A stretch of 8,399 nt of DNA from contig NZER01000268.1 in the NCBI GenBank assembly GCA_002690445.1, positions 1 through 8,399 of the forward strand, in the 5' to 3' direction. The position numbers were made by a program, and so were the translations under genes. Below the pieces are notes generated by a model, which was not told the DNA's origin, did not search any database, and worked only from the letters and a program-made list of their open reading frames with translations. The DNA comes from Candidatus Pacearchaeota archaeon. GTDB lineage: Archaea > Nanoarchaeota > Nanoarchaeia > Pacearchaeales > GW2011-AR1. Shown here piece after piece: positions 1-6,399 of the stretch (its first letter is position 1; each line of letters begins with the position of its first letter).

Positions 1-399
1 CTGGTCAGCATGACGCTGACGAAAGTATTCGGTGCGCTCATCTACTATTTCTATCGGTATGCGTGCAAGAAGCAAACCGCCTACTCCAAACACCCCTTCA
101 TGTTTACCCGATTCAACAACCGGGGCTTCAAAATCAGGATATTCATCCTTCCGGACAAGTTCATAGCCTTCACGCATACGAGCCGAGATATTTTGACGGT
201 CGTCAAACCCTCTAACCTCGGCACGTATCCAACGATGCTTAAAACCTTCCGGAGCAGGAGGGGCATCTAACATTGACGGTGGTTGCCACGGCTTACGCCT
301 GGTCGTAGCAGCCCGAGTTGTTTTAGCGCGAGAAGTACGCTGGATTGCTTTCAAATCTTCTGCAGAATTCTTAGATTCTTTAGTTTCTTCGGTAGCCAT
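1..399 (-). CDS. Partial phage protein next to the scaffold gene, probable virion or head-assembly protein
   Basis: An open frame starts at ATG 399-397 and continues past the left edge, giving the first 133 residues. A clear ribosome site (AAGGAG, 408-413) lies 8 bases upstream and overlaps the end of the scaffold gene, which stops 5 bases before this ATG. The first 40 residues are basic and low in complexity (residues 21-36 are rich in Arg, Thr and Ala) and probably disordered. From about residue 50 it becomes a compact-looking domain with the stretches HRWIRAEVRG, ISARMREGYELVRKDEYPDF and GVFGVGGLLLARIP. I recall similar short proteins beside scaffold and capsid genes in marine phages, but I cannot assign a function. 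Position suggests the next genes off the left edge would include the major capsid protein. Existence of the gene is well supported; the role is inferred from its neighbours. Confidence 0.8.
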   Translation of the reverse strand, partial: MATEETKESKNSAEDLKAIQRTSRAKTTRAATTRRKPWQPPSMLDAPPAPEGFKHRWIRAEVRGFDDRQNISARMREGYELVRKDEYPDFEAPVVESGKHEGVFGVGGLLLARIPIEIVDERTEYFRQRHADQ

Positions 400-404
400 C
401 AAAC

Positions 405-1316
405 CTACTCCTTCACGTATTTAGCGTATTCTTCCAGTGGCACACCCAGTTTTTTGGCAATGGTTACCTGGCTTGGGGTGAGTCTAACCTTTTTGCGCCC
501 AGATCTACTTCCGCGAGATACACTGGCTACTGTCTGAGCGGTTTTCTTACCAGCCCTGTCCTCGAATTTATGTGCAAACTCATTTTTAATGCGTTTGTCA
601 AGTTCATCATAGTAGTCATCTGTCTGAGGGTCAAATCCCTCTTCTTCAACAAGTTTTTTATGAATGCCAAACGCCGCGAAGGTCATTGTGTAATCTTCGC
701 CAAACCACTCGTTTTTAGTGGCCCATCTTTCAGCTTTCGGATCAGCTTTTTGTGGTTGAGTGGGCGGCGCCCCGGCACCCGGGAATTGTTGAACATTATT
801 TGATTGAGCCTGCTGCTGCATCTGAGCCGCATAAGCGGCCTGTTGTTCCTGCTGTACCTTGGCCTGCTCATAACGATCGGCAGCTACCGCCAAATGCGTT
901 AATTTACGTTGAGCATCAACCGTGGCCTGCGAATCACCTGTTTCTACGGCACGTTTAAGCTCTGTTTCGGCCTGAGTTTGTTCAGCCGAAATACGTCCCC
1001 CGTATTCGCTGAGATAACTTTGATCTAGCTGCTGTAACTGTGATGTTGCCTTATCAGCTTGAGCTTTGGCACCTTGAGCAAATTGGACAGCCTCATCCCG
1101 TTCACGTTCCGTCTCTTTAACCCGTTTAGTTAGCTTATTTATTCTTTTTTGAACACCCTTGCTGTATTGCTCCTGCTCACTTTCTTCAATAACTTCGGGG
1201 GCAGCATCTACTTGATCTTTGGCTTCTACCTCTACTATTTCCTCAGATTCAGTAATATCTAAAGGAACCTGCCCCTTTTCAACTTCTTCTACAGCCGGTG
1301 TTTCTGCGGTAGCCAT
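405..1316 (-). CDS. Probable phage capsid scaffolding protein
   Basis: This 303-residue protein has the layout of a phage scaffold. It has a very acidic N-terminus (residues 8-50). A long charged Gln/Ala-rich coiled-coil region follows (about 52-170), then a Pro/Gly/Gln linker (175-192). Next is a conserved-looking segment with WFGEDYTMTFAAFGIHKK (204-221) and a short basic C-terminal module (267-303, containing RKKVRLTPSQVTIAKKLGV). In scaffolds of this general type the basic C-terminal helices contact the capsid protein and the protein leaves the head before maturation; this is family knowledge, not seen here. The start is ATG at 1316 with GAGGGG 5 bases upstream. It lies 14 bases after the GroES-like gene and 5 bases before the next virion gene, as expected for a head-assembly operon. 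A tail or internal virion protein is the main alternative. Confidence 0.75.
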   Translation of the reverse strand: MATAETPAVEEVEKGQVPLDITESEEIVEVEAKDQVDAAPEVIEESEQEQYSKGVQKRINKLTKRVKETERERDEAVQFAQGAKAQADKATSQLQQLDQSYLSEYGGRISAEQTQAETELKRAVETGDSQATVDAQRKLTHLAVAADRYEQAKVQQEQQAAYAAQMQQQAQSNNVQQFPGAGAPPTQPQKADPKAERWATKNEWFGEDYTMTFAAFGIHKKLVEEEGFDPQTDDYYDELDKRIKNEFAHKFEDRAGKKTAQTVASVSRGSRSGRKKVRLTPSQVTIAKKLGVPLEEYAKYVKE

Positions 1317-1330
1317 ACTAACCCCTCTTC

Positions 1331-1759
1331 CTAATTATGTAGGATATCTTCTGGATTTTTAATCGTAGCTAGAATTTCATCATCATTTAGGATTCTAACT
1401 TCCCCACCTTCAATCTTAAAACGTGATCCGGCATATCTTGCAAAAATAACCCACTGTTTTTCTTGACACCACGGGCCTTCCGGAAATTTCTCCTTATCAG
1501 CATAGGCTAACGGTCCCGTTTTCAACACGTATCCCGCAACAGTCTGTATCTGAGTCTCATCCAGAGTCTTGTCTGAAAACAAAATGCCGCTTTTAGTGGT
1601 TTTGGGAGGTCGGTAGGGAAGAATCAAAATTCTCCAACCTGTAGGAGAAGGTAGGCGTTCTAAAATGGGCTCATCAATTAAGGAAGGATCTAATGTTTTT
1701 TCAGCAGCTTCTACGTAAAGAGAATCCAGCAGTTCTTCTTTCTCAGCAAGTTTAGGCAT
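1331..1759 (-). CDS. GroES-like co-chaperonin of phage type
   Basis: The 142-residue product carries a GroES-like domain at about residues 41-135. Features are the entry strand GWRILILPYRPP, a mobile-loop-like segment KTTKSGILFSD (53-63), the turn VAGYVLKTGPLAY, a WVIFARYAG strand and the closing strand ILNDDEILATI. Bacterial GroES is about 97 residues; here a 35 to 40 residue helical, acidic N-terminal extension is added. Phage GroES analogues (T4 gp31 is the classic case) pair with host GroEL to fold the capsid protein. Location directly upstream of the scaffold gene fits that role. ATG at 1759 has AGGA 8 bases upstream and overlaps the preceding gene by 8 bases. No GroEL is in the window, so the host chaperonin would be the partner. 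GroES similarity is by pattern, and the sequence is divergent. Confidence 0.75.
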   Translation of the reverse strand: MPKLAEKEELLDSLYVEAAEKTLDPSLIDEPILERLPSPTGWRILILPYRPPKTTKSGILFSDKTLDETQIQTVAGYVLKTGPLAYADKEKFPEGPWCQEKQWVIFARYAGSRFKIEGGEVRILNDDEILATIKNPEDILHN

Positions 1760-1949
1760 TTAATTTTTCCTGTTTTTCCAGCATATCGGAAAGCTCCTGG
1801 CGCATCAGATTCAAGCCATTCAGCTCGCCCATAAGTTCGCGATACTGTTCCATGTCCTTTACACCGTTATTCTCTAACACCTCTCTTATGAGAGCACGTC
1901 TTTCCCGAATCAGCGTAAAAACATACTGGACAACATCGACTTCATCCAT
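1752..1949 (-). CDS. Small helical phage protein, unknown function
   Basis: A 65-residue, highly charged product predicted by eye to be almost entirely alpha-helical, probably a helical hairpin: VVQYVFTLIRERRALIREVL, a break at NNGVKD, then YRELMGELNGLNLMRQELSDMLEKQEKL. No signal peptide or membrane segment is visible. It overlaps the GroES-like gene by 8 bases (its TAA lies inside that gene's start region), which argues it is a real, coupled gene. The ATG at 1949 has no strong ribosome site, but no other start would leave a sensible protein. I do not recognise a family. A head-assembly or chaperonin-related accessory role is only guilt by association. Confidence 0.7.
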   Translation of the reverse strand: MDEVDVVQYVFTLIRERRALIREVLENNGVKDMEQYRELMGELNGLNLMRQELSDMLEKQEKLNA

Positions 1950-1996
1950 ATTCGCGATCTTACATCATCAAATACAGTCTTACTACCTCTTATAGC

Positions 1997-2461
1997 TCAT
2001 ATTTCATGCCATTCTTTACCTTGAAATAGCAATGCTTCCGCTTCCCGTCTTCTTACAAGACCTTGTAAAACCTTTCCTCCAGCTTTGTTCCATCTTTTTA
2101 TCTGCTCAGGTACGTCCTCAAAGTCACTCTCCGAGCCTCCTCCTGAAAACCAATTAAGCCGCTTCAGCAAGGTGGATGATTTAAGATTTGTCGGACCCAA
2201 GTTGTAAACCCAAGCAACCAAGGCATCAAATTGACATTGTTCCAGATCACATTCAACCATGTCACTGATGTAACCTTCGTACTCCTCAAGCTCTGAAGCA
2301 AGCATTTCCTCCGCTTCGTCTTGAGTGATCTCTTGGCCTTCCTCGACGCCTTTAGTGTGGCCGTAACCGATTGTCCAAACGTCCACGGAGTCCTGATAGG
2401 CTTTTAACTTGCAGCCTTCAAACTTCTTAATGAGAGCCAGTCCTTCTTGCGATATATTCAA
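1997..2461 (-). CDS. Phage endolysin, T4-type lysozyme (GH24 muramidase)
   Basis: This 154-residue protein would hydrolyse the MurNAc-GlcNAc bond of peptidoglycan at the end of infection. The catalytic triad is intact with the same spacing as T4 lysozyme: Glu15 (KKFEG), Asp24 (AYQDS) and Thr30 (WTIGYGHT) correspond to T4 Glu11, Asp20 and Thr26. The C-terminal lobe includes FDALVAWVYNLGPTNLKSSTLLKRLN, typical of the family. There is no signal peptide or N-terminal membrane anchor, so release would need a holin, which is not seen in the window. The start is TTG at 2461, chosen because an in-frame stop lies just upstream, the family N-terminus begins here, and AGGA sits 7 bases before it. The gene is separated by 58 bases from the cyclase and by 47 bases from the 65-residue gene, so it sits between the accessory cassette and the head genes. 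Confidence 0.93.
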   Translation of the reverse strand: MNISQEGLALIKKFEGCKLKAYQDSVDVWTIGYGHTKGVEEGQEITQDEAEEMLASELEEYEGYISDMVECDLEQCQFDALVAWVYNLGPTNLKSSTLLKRLNWFSGGGSESDFEDVPEQIKRWNKAGGKVLQGLVRRREAEALLFQGKEWHEI

Positions 2462-2468
2462 TACTCTA

Positions 2469-2472
2469 TCCT
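2469..2472 (-). promoter_or_regulatory. Ribosome binding site fixing the TTG start of the lysozyme
   Basis: AGGA on the minus strand lies 7 bases before TTG 2461-2459. An in-frame TAG immediately upstream of the TTG leaves no alternative longer start. Together these support a non-ATG start for the lysozyme. Confidence 0.6.
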
Positions 2473-2519
2473 AATAAAAAGTTCATGGTGGTTCATTTGC
2501 GGGGACCACACTCTGAACA

Positions 2520-4301
2520 CTATCCCCGTTTATCCGCTACCAGTTGGTCTAAGGTGTAGATTTGCAAAGGCTTTTCTTTACCCTTTACCTGAATAGGAGG
2601 CAAGGACTTTAACACATATTTACATTTTTCTGCGGTAGTCTGACCTATCAAAATATCTACGCCCACCTCTTTAGTGGCGCTTTCATAGCGCGCTGCCTCA
2701 TTGACCGCATTTCCGATAGCGCTGAAATCGAAGCGCGTATCTGAGCCCATGTTCCCTACAACAGCGGGGCCGGAATTAACTCCAACGCCAATAGCCACCT
2801 CCACAGGGAGTGTTTCATTAAGCTCTTTAATCCTTTGCTGTATTCTGACTGCCACCTCAACGGCCCTGTTTTCGTGTTCGTCCAAGTCCAAGGGACAATT
2901 AAAGATTGCCATTGCCGCATCACCAATAAACTTATCTACCATCCCCCCTGCGCGTTGTATCTCTTCAACTTGCACGGTCAAAGTAGCGTTCATAATCTCT
3001 GTGACCTCTTGCGGCGATAGTCTCTCGCTCATTGAGGTAAATCCTCTCAAATCAGTGAACAAGAACGTGCAAACCTTTGTTTCTCCACCCAATTTCAGCA
3101 GTTTAGGGTTATTTTGAAGCCGTTGAACCTGTCTTGGGTCCAAATAATGCTCAAATTGTCGCTTAATCTGCAGTTTCTGCTGATACTCAATAATCATTCG
3201 CTGCGCCACACCTGTCCCGCCCACAATGGCAGTAAAAAAGACCGGTAAAGCCGCATCCAGAAGCATTCCAAACCTTAAAAAGGCCCAAACAGAGGCCCCA
3301 ACGGTCAAAATACCCATACTTCCCAGTCCAACAGGGACCCACATAACCCTCAAAAATTGCGTCAGAGCTATTGCGAGGATACCTAAGCCGAGAATAAGAA
3401 CCATTTCCGCCGCCAAGGACCAGTCCGGGCGCACTGGAGCAGTTCCATTCAGCAGTGTTTCAAATAAATTCGCCTGGATCTGGTGGGGGTACATCAGTCC
3501 TCTTGGCGTAGGCACCAATGGTGTGATACCTGCAGCAGTGACGCCGACAAAAACTATAGTTTCGGCTAAAGGCTCCTGAGAAAACTCCGTGGACCAGTCT
3601 ACCCATACCCTTCCCGCCGCATCGGTATTTATAGTTTCAAAACTAGGTACTCTAACTGCCTGTATGCCGTTCTCCCCACCTCTTACCTGATAGGAAGGAT
3701 CGCCTGCCAGTCCCCGCAGTACATCTAGCCCAAGAGCCGGATATAAAGATTCTCCTACTCGGATTACCATTGGCACCCTACGGACAAGACCATCAACTTC
3801 CGAGGCCGTGTTCACAACACCCGTACCTACCGCGCTCTCTTGCAGGATAGCTACATTGGGCAAAATACCCGAGTAACTAATAGCGTTCGCTAAAACATCC
3901 CCTAGCGTAGCCACCCCAATCTGCCAACCGTCTTGCCGATTAGTATCGGCAGTAGCAACGGCGGATAAAAATATTGGTATAGCAACCATGCTTTCAGCAA
4001 ACTCAGCATCACCACCAAAGCGGTCCTCTTCTGGAAATAAAACTGAATATACGACTGCCGCAGCACCTGAATTAAGAAGACTGCGATTTAACTCTGCAAG
4101 CTGCTGCCGAGGCCAAGGCCATTGACCACCTCGTGCTAATTCACCTTCATCAATGTTATAGAGCGAAATTGTCTGACTTTCGACAGATTCTTTTGAGGTC
4201 AGTAGCGCGTCAAAATATTTAAGCCGGATAGTTTCAATAGGCCACGGGTCCCAGACCCTAAGGACTAAAACAGCAACCAGAGCTGAAAGCGTCCATTTCA
4301 A
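2520..4301 (-). CDS. CHASE2-domain class III adenylate cyclase (membrane sensor)
   Basis: This 593-residue protein would make cAMP from ATP in response to an envelope signal. Layout: one N-terminal membrane segment (about 4-18), a large periplasmic CHASE2 sensor domain (about 25-290), three membrane segments (about 297-366), a short linker with FEHYLDPRQVQRL (384-396), and a cytoplasmic cyclase domain (about 408-565). Catalytic residues are present: metal ligands Asp417 (FTDLRGF) and Asp461 (KFIGD), adenine-selecting Lys457, and transition-state Asn534 and Arg538 in VNEAAR. The second base-specifying position is Ser527 instead of the usual Thr or Asp, a mild change. Lys457 argues for ATP over GTP. 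The start is TTG at 4301, overlapping the upstream stop as TTGA, with GGGAG 11 bases before it. It is full length for its family and the last gene of the curli cassette. Cyclases of this type are common in bacteria but unexpected in a phage. Confidence 0.92.
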   Translation of the reverse strand: MKWTLSALVAVLVLRVWDPWPIETIRLKYFDALLTSKESVESQTISLYNIDEGELARGGQWPWPRQQLAELNRSLLNSGAAAVVYSVLFPEEDRFGGDAEFAESMVAIPIFLSAVATADTNRQDGWQIGVATLGDVLANAISYSGILPNVAILQESAVGTGVVNTASEVDGLVRRVPMVIRVGESLYPALGLDVLRGLAGDPSYQVRGGENGIQAVRVPSFETINTDAAGRVWVDWSTEFSQEPLAETIVFVGVTAAGITPLVPTPRGLMYPHQIQANLFETLLNGTAPVRPDWSLAAEMVLILGLGILAIALTQFLRVMWVPVGLGSMGILTVGASVWAFLRFGMLLDAALPVFFTAIVGGTGVAQRMIIEYQQKLQIKRQFEHYLDPRQVQRLQNNPKLLKLGGETKVCTFLFTDLRGFTSMSERLSPQEVTEIMNATLTVQVEEIQRAGGMVDKFIGDAAMAIFNCPLDLDEHENRAVEVAVRIQQRIKELNETLPVEVAIGVGVNSGPAVVGNMGSDTRFDFSAIGNAVNEAARYESATKEVGVDILIGQTTAEKCKYVLKSLPPIQVKGKEKPLQIYTLDQLVADKRG

Positions 4302-4570
4302 TGAACGTCAAACTCCCAAAAACCAAGAATCACGCTCCACGGAATTATCATTGGCGTATTAGCGTGGTCTTTTTCTTTTTCATATAAATCTGTGGCAAGA
4401 ATAACGCACTCTTCTGTTTCCTCAATTAAGTAACCTACAGTAGAACGGATAACGGGCCTAAAAGTAAGCGTATCTTTTATTGAAAAATCTTTTGTTTCTA
4501 CCCAAGCATCTTCCCAAAGAATTTCCGCAATAGGGAATCTTGACTTATAGTCTAGTTTAACTTCAGTCAT
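4298..4570 (-). CDS. Small unknown protein between curlin and cyclase genes
   Basis: A 90-residue protein without signal peptide or membrane segment, so probably cytoplasmic. It has an acidic, aromatic-rich sequence: ILWEDAWVETKDF near the N-terminus, then an alternating strand-like core RPVIRSTVGYLIEETEECVILATDLYE and the ending MIIPWSVILGFWEF. The pattern suggests a small beta-barrel or beta-sheet fold. I recall proteins with a comparable arrangement (a VGYLIEET-like strand followed by an IP-x-x-x-I ending) as conserved small phage hypotheticals, but cannot name a family. It overlaps the curlin gene by 8 bases (4563-4570) and the cyclase start by 4 bases. It is therefore locked into the operon, which suggests the cassette is fully integrated into phage-style gene packing. 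Confidence 0.75.
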   Translation of the reverse strand: MTEVKLDYKSRFPIAEILWEDAWVETKDFSIKDTLTFRPVIRSTVGYLIEETEECVILATDLYEKEKDHANTPMIIPWSVILGFWEFDVH

Positions 4571-5357
4571 ACTGATTTACGGTAACCGTTTTATTACAAC
4601 TCGACGTGCAATCCAACACAACTGTGTAATTCTTTACACTAGTTCCAGTCTGAGTCGCGTTGACCGTGTAGTTCCCTTGCTGAACCCGAATGTTGCCAAC
4701 GTGTGCGCCGTTCCCGCTCTGAGTCAGGTTAACAGTTGAGTTATCAGCAGGATTGTTACGGAATTCTATATCCCCGTCTTTGTTCCCTGAACCACTCTGC
4801 GTGATCGTCGCATCGTTGTTGTTACAGTTGTTACAGGACTTGATGTACGCATTATGATCGCCGGTCCCTGATTGTGTGATTGTCCATGCGCTGTCATCTC
4901 CGAATGCGTACATCTTCGCGTAGTGCTCGCCCCCGGTCTGTGAGATAGAGTATTGATTGTCATCACCACTCATATATATTTCGGCTTCCATGTCATCACC
5001 CGTCTGGGTGATGGTCATCTCGTTGTCATCCTCGTCTGCGTCAATGTAGCCCACATTGTCATTGCCATCCTGATTTATGGTGTATTGATTGGACTGATGG
5101 TTCGTATATTGTGAGTACGCTTTTGCAAGATTCCCTGTCCCGTCCTGATCTATATCTATCGTGGCACTATTACAGGTATGAGTGGCATAAGTTCCGTTAC
5201 TCAGGCCACACCAGACCCTTGCAGTATTGCCCGAACCTATCTGGTCAATATAGATACTGGAGTTACCTTTCAGATCGATTTCAACAGAGTTGTCTGCTGC
5301 AAAAACGGGGAGGCTAATCAGACTGATGAATATATATCGCATTCTCTCCCCCACCAT
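4563..5357 (-). CDS. Curlin-repeat secreted amyloid protein with three cysteine pairs
   Basis: A secreted repeat protein of 264 residues (259 from the better start). About ten curlin-type repeats, with core X-aliphatic-X-aliphatic-X-Q-X-G, begin near residues 33, 64, 90, 112, 134, 156, 181, 206, 229 and 256 (SSIYIDQIG, NEMTITQTG, NQYSISQTG and so on). The spacing is 22 to 31 residues, close to the 22-23 of E. coli CsgA. The last repeat ends VTVNQYD, similar to the QY end of CsgA. Cysteines occur only as pairs: 50/62, 175/178 and 250/254. The ORF can start at 5357, but the ATG at 5342 is preferred: it gives MRYIFISLISLPVFA, a direct signal peptide, and follows GGGGAG. It overlaps the FecR gene upstream (by 29 or 44 bases) and the 90-residue gene downstream. 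Likely exported through CsgG; whether it is the major subunit or a nucleator is unclear. Confidence 0.88.
   Translation of the reverse strand: MVGERMRYIFISLISLPVFAADNSVEIDLKGNSSIYIDQIGSGNTARVWCGLSNGTYATHTCNSATIDIDQDGTGNLAKAYSQYTNHQSNQYTINQDGNDNVGYIDADEDDNEMTITQTGDDMEAEIYMSGDDNQYSISQTGGEHYAKMYAFGDDSAWTITQSGTGDHNAYIKSCNNCNNNDATITQSGSGNKDGDIEFRNNPADNSTVNLTQSGNGAHVGNIRVQQGNYTVNATQTGTSVKNYTVVLDCTSSCNKTVTVNQYD
4566..5261 (-). repeat. Curlin repeat array (about ten units)
   Basis: Protein-level tandem repeats of about 22 to 31 residues within the curlin gene, each with a strand core ending in Q-[DTSI]-G. The three central units are exactly 22 residues apart (112, 134, 156). Longer units carry loop insertions, three of which hold the cysteine pairs. 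DNA identity between units is low, so this is an old, diverged array and not a recent tandem duplication. Confidence 0.85.
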
Positions 5358-6399
5358 TCACCGTAATATCCATCGCCTTTCCAGCCGTCAGGACTGATAT
5401 GTTGTAAGCACCTGCCTTATCAAGCTCCAGATCAAAGGTGTTCTCAACACTTCGATAGATCGTCAGCACCTCCCCCTCGACAAAAGTATAGGTCTGATTC
5501 TGCTGGTCGAATCCTGCGAGGATTCCTTCGAGCTTTACCCCATCAATCTCTGAGGCTTGAGCGTCTTTCTTAGTAGCCGACACCTCTATGATCGCAAGCA
5601 GATCAGTCAGGAAATCCACATTGAGAAGATCAATATCAAGCCTCCCGATCTCATCCTGCAACTCATCATCGTCCAGTTCGTTCTCATCCAGTTCTGTCTC
5701 CTCAAGAAGATCCACATCGAGGATGTTAGAGGCCGTACCTGACTGCTCATCAACCGCTTCCACGATTTCATCAGGTGGACTGACAATTAACAGATTATCT
5801 ATGAAGCCCAGCGTCATGCCTGTCAGAACCACGGGAGGCGTGGGAGCCGCTTCCGCTACGGTAGTCATCGTAGCCTGAAAAGGCTGGTTCAGAACCACCA
5901 CACTCGCAGCAGTCTCTACCGTGATCTCCCCACTGGGACTCCCGTCTGCATTCGGCAGCAAAATAACCAAGCTGCGACCTATCTCATCTACAGTCGTGGT
6001 GAAGTCGGTGCCGCGTATCGCAATGGTTGCCGTAGGGGTGCGGATGCTGATGTTCTCTCGGTTGATACGACCCAGTGCGCCCGTGAGAAATCTGGCGGTG
6101 CCGCTAGCCATATTGAGGGCCAAGCGGCTCTGAGAGGGATCAGGGTCAAAGACAAACTCATCAATGACTATCTTGCTGTGTTCCGTGAGCCTCAGAATCG
6201 AATCATCTAAAAAGGATATCGCAAGCCTGCCATTCCCAGTACGGACATCATCAAAACTGGCAATCCCCAGCTCCAGTTCTGCCGTCAAAGAATCCGTCGT
6301 GTCTTGGCGAACTACCTCACCGATACCGCGAAGCTCAGTGATCGAACCGACTTGTGCCTGCACTACAAGCGGCAGGAATATCAGCAGCCAGAGGTACAT
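5314..6399 (-). CDS. Secreted FecR-domain protein with acidic linker and curlin-like tail
   Basis: A 361-residue protein with a signal peptide (MYLWLLIFLPLVVQAQ) and a FecR domain at about residues 45-150. Recognisable parts are VRTGNGRLAISFLDDSILRL and the hallmark TPTATIAIRGTDFTTTVDE (121-139). After a Pro/Ala linker comes a strongly acidic Leu/Asp/Glu segment (226-260), then a beta-rich C-terminal domain (about 285-361) ending NAIYIHQSD, which resembles a curlin strand. Classical FecR is an inner-membrane sigma-factor regulator; this secreted type lacks the N-terminal cytoplasmic part. From general knowledge, secreted FecR proteins are often encoded beside CHASE2 cyclases, as here. ATG 6399 lacks a clear ribosome site but overlaps the preceding gene by 19 bases, implying coupling. 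Probably a periplasmic or exported ligand or scaffold; the exact role is not known. Confidence 0.85.
   Translation of the reverse strand: MYLWLLIFLPLVVQAQVGSITELRGIGEVVRQDTTDSLTAELELGIASFDDVRTGNGRLAISFLDDSILRLTEHSKIVIDEFVFDPDPSQSRLALNMASGTARFLTGALGRINRENISIRTPTATIAIRGTDFTTTVDEIGRSLVILLPNADGSPSGEITVETAASVVVLNQPFQATMTTVAEAAPTPPVVLTGMTLGFIDNLLIVSPPDEIVEAVDEQSGTASNILDVDLLEETELDENELDDDELQDEIGRLDIDLLNVDFLTDLLAIIEVSATKKDAQASEIDGVKLEGILAGFDQQNQTYTFVEGEVLTIYRSVENTFDLELDKAGAYNISVLTAGKAMDITVNGGGENAIYIHQSD
5346..5351 (-). promoter_or_regulatory. Ribosome binding site favouring the 5342 start of the cysteine-paired curlin
   Basis: A G-rich GGGGAG stretch lies 3 to 5 bases before the ATG at 5342-5340. The longer start at 5357 has only a weak site and would put VGER ahead of an otherwise complete signal peptide. 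Confidence 0.5.

Noticed and set aside
10..270. Plus-strand and short minus-strand frames at the left edge
   Set aside because: The frame from ATG 399 running off the left edge has a good ribosome site, tight spacing to the scaffold gene and sensible protein composition; the others are shadows of it.
1950..1996. Possible promoter in the gap between lysozyme and the 65-residue gene
   Set aside because: A TATAAG-like string is present, but I see no convincing partner element, and the gap is short for a separate transcript.
2500..2528. Inverted repeat CGGGGA...TCCCCG spanning the cyclase stop, as a possible terminator
   Set aside because: The stem is only 6 bases with a 17-base loop and there is no T run after it on the minus strand, so it does not look like a working terminator. 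It could equally be chance.
2701..3117. Open frame of 138 codons on the plus strand
   Set aside because: It lies wholly opposite the conserved cyclase catalytic domain, and its product is a low-complexity Ser/Pro-rich sequence, so it is a shadow frame.
2520..4301. Cyclase domain as a guanylate cyclase or a GGDEF diguanylate cyclase
   Set aside because: Lys457 in the KFIGD motif is the adenine-selecting residue where guanylate cyclases have Glu, and no GG[DE]EF motif is present.
4766..4969. Second minus-strand frame inside the curlin gene
   Set aside because: It is out of frame with the curlin repeats, His/Arg/Thr-rich and without a start signal; it is a by-product of repeat composition.
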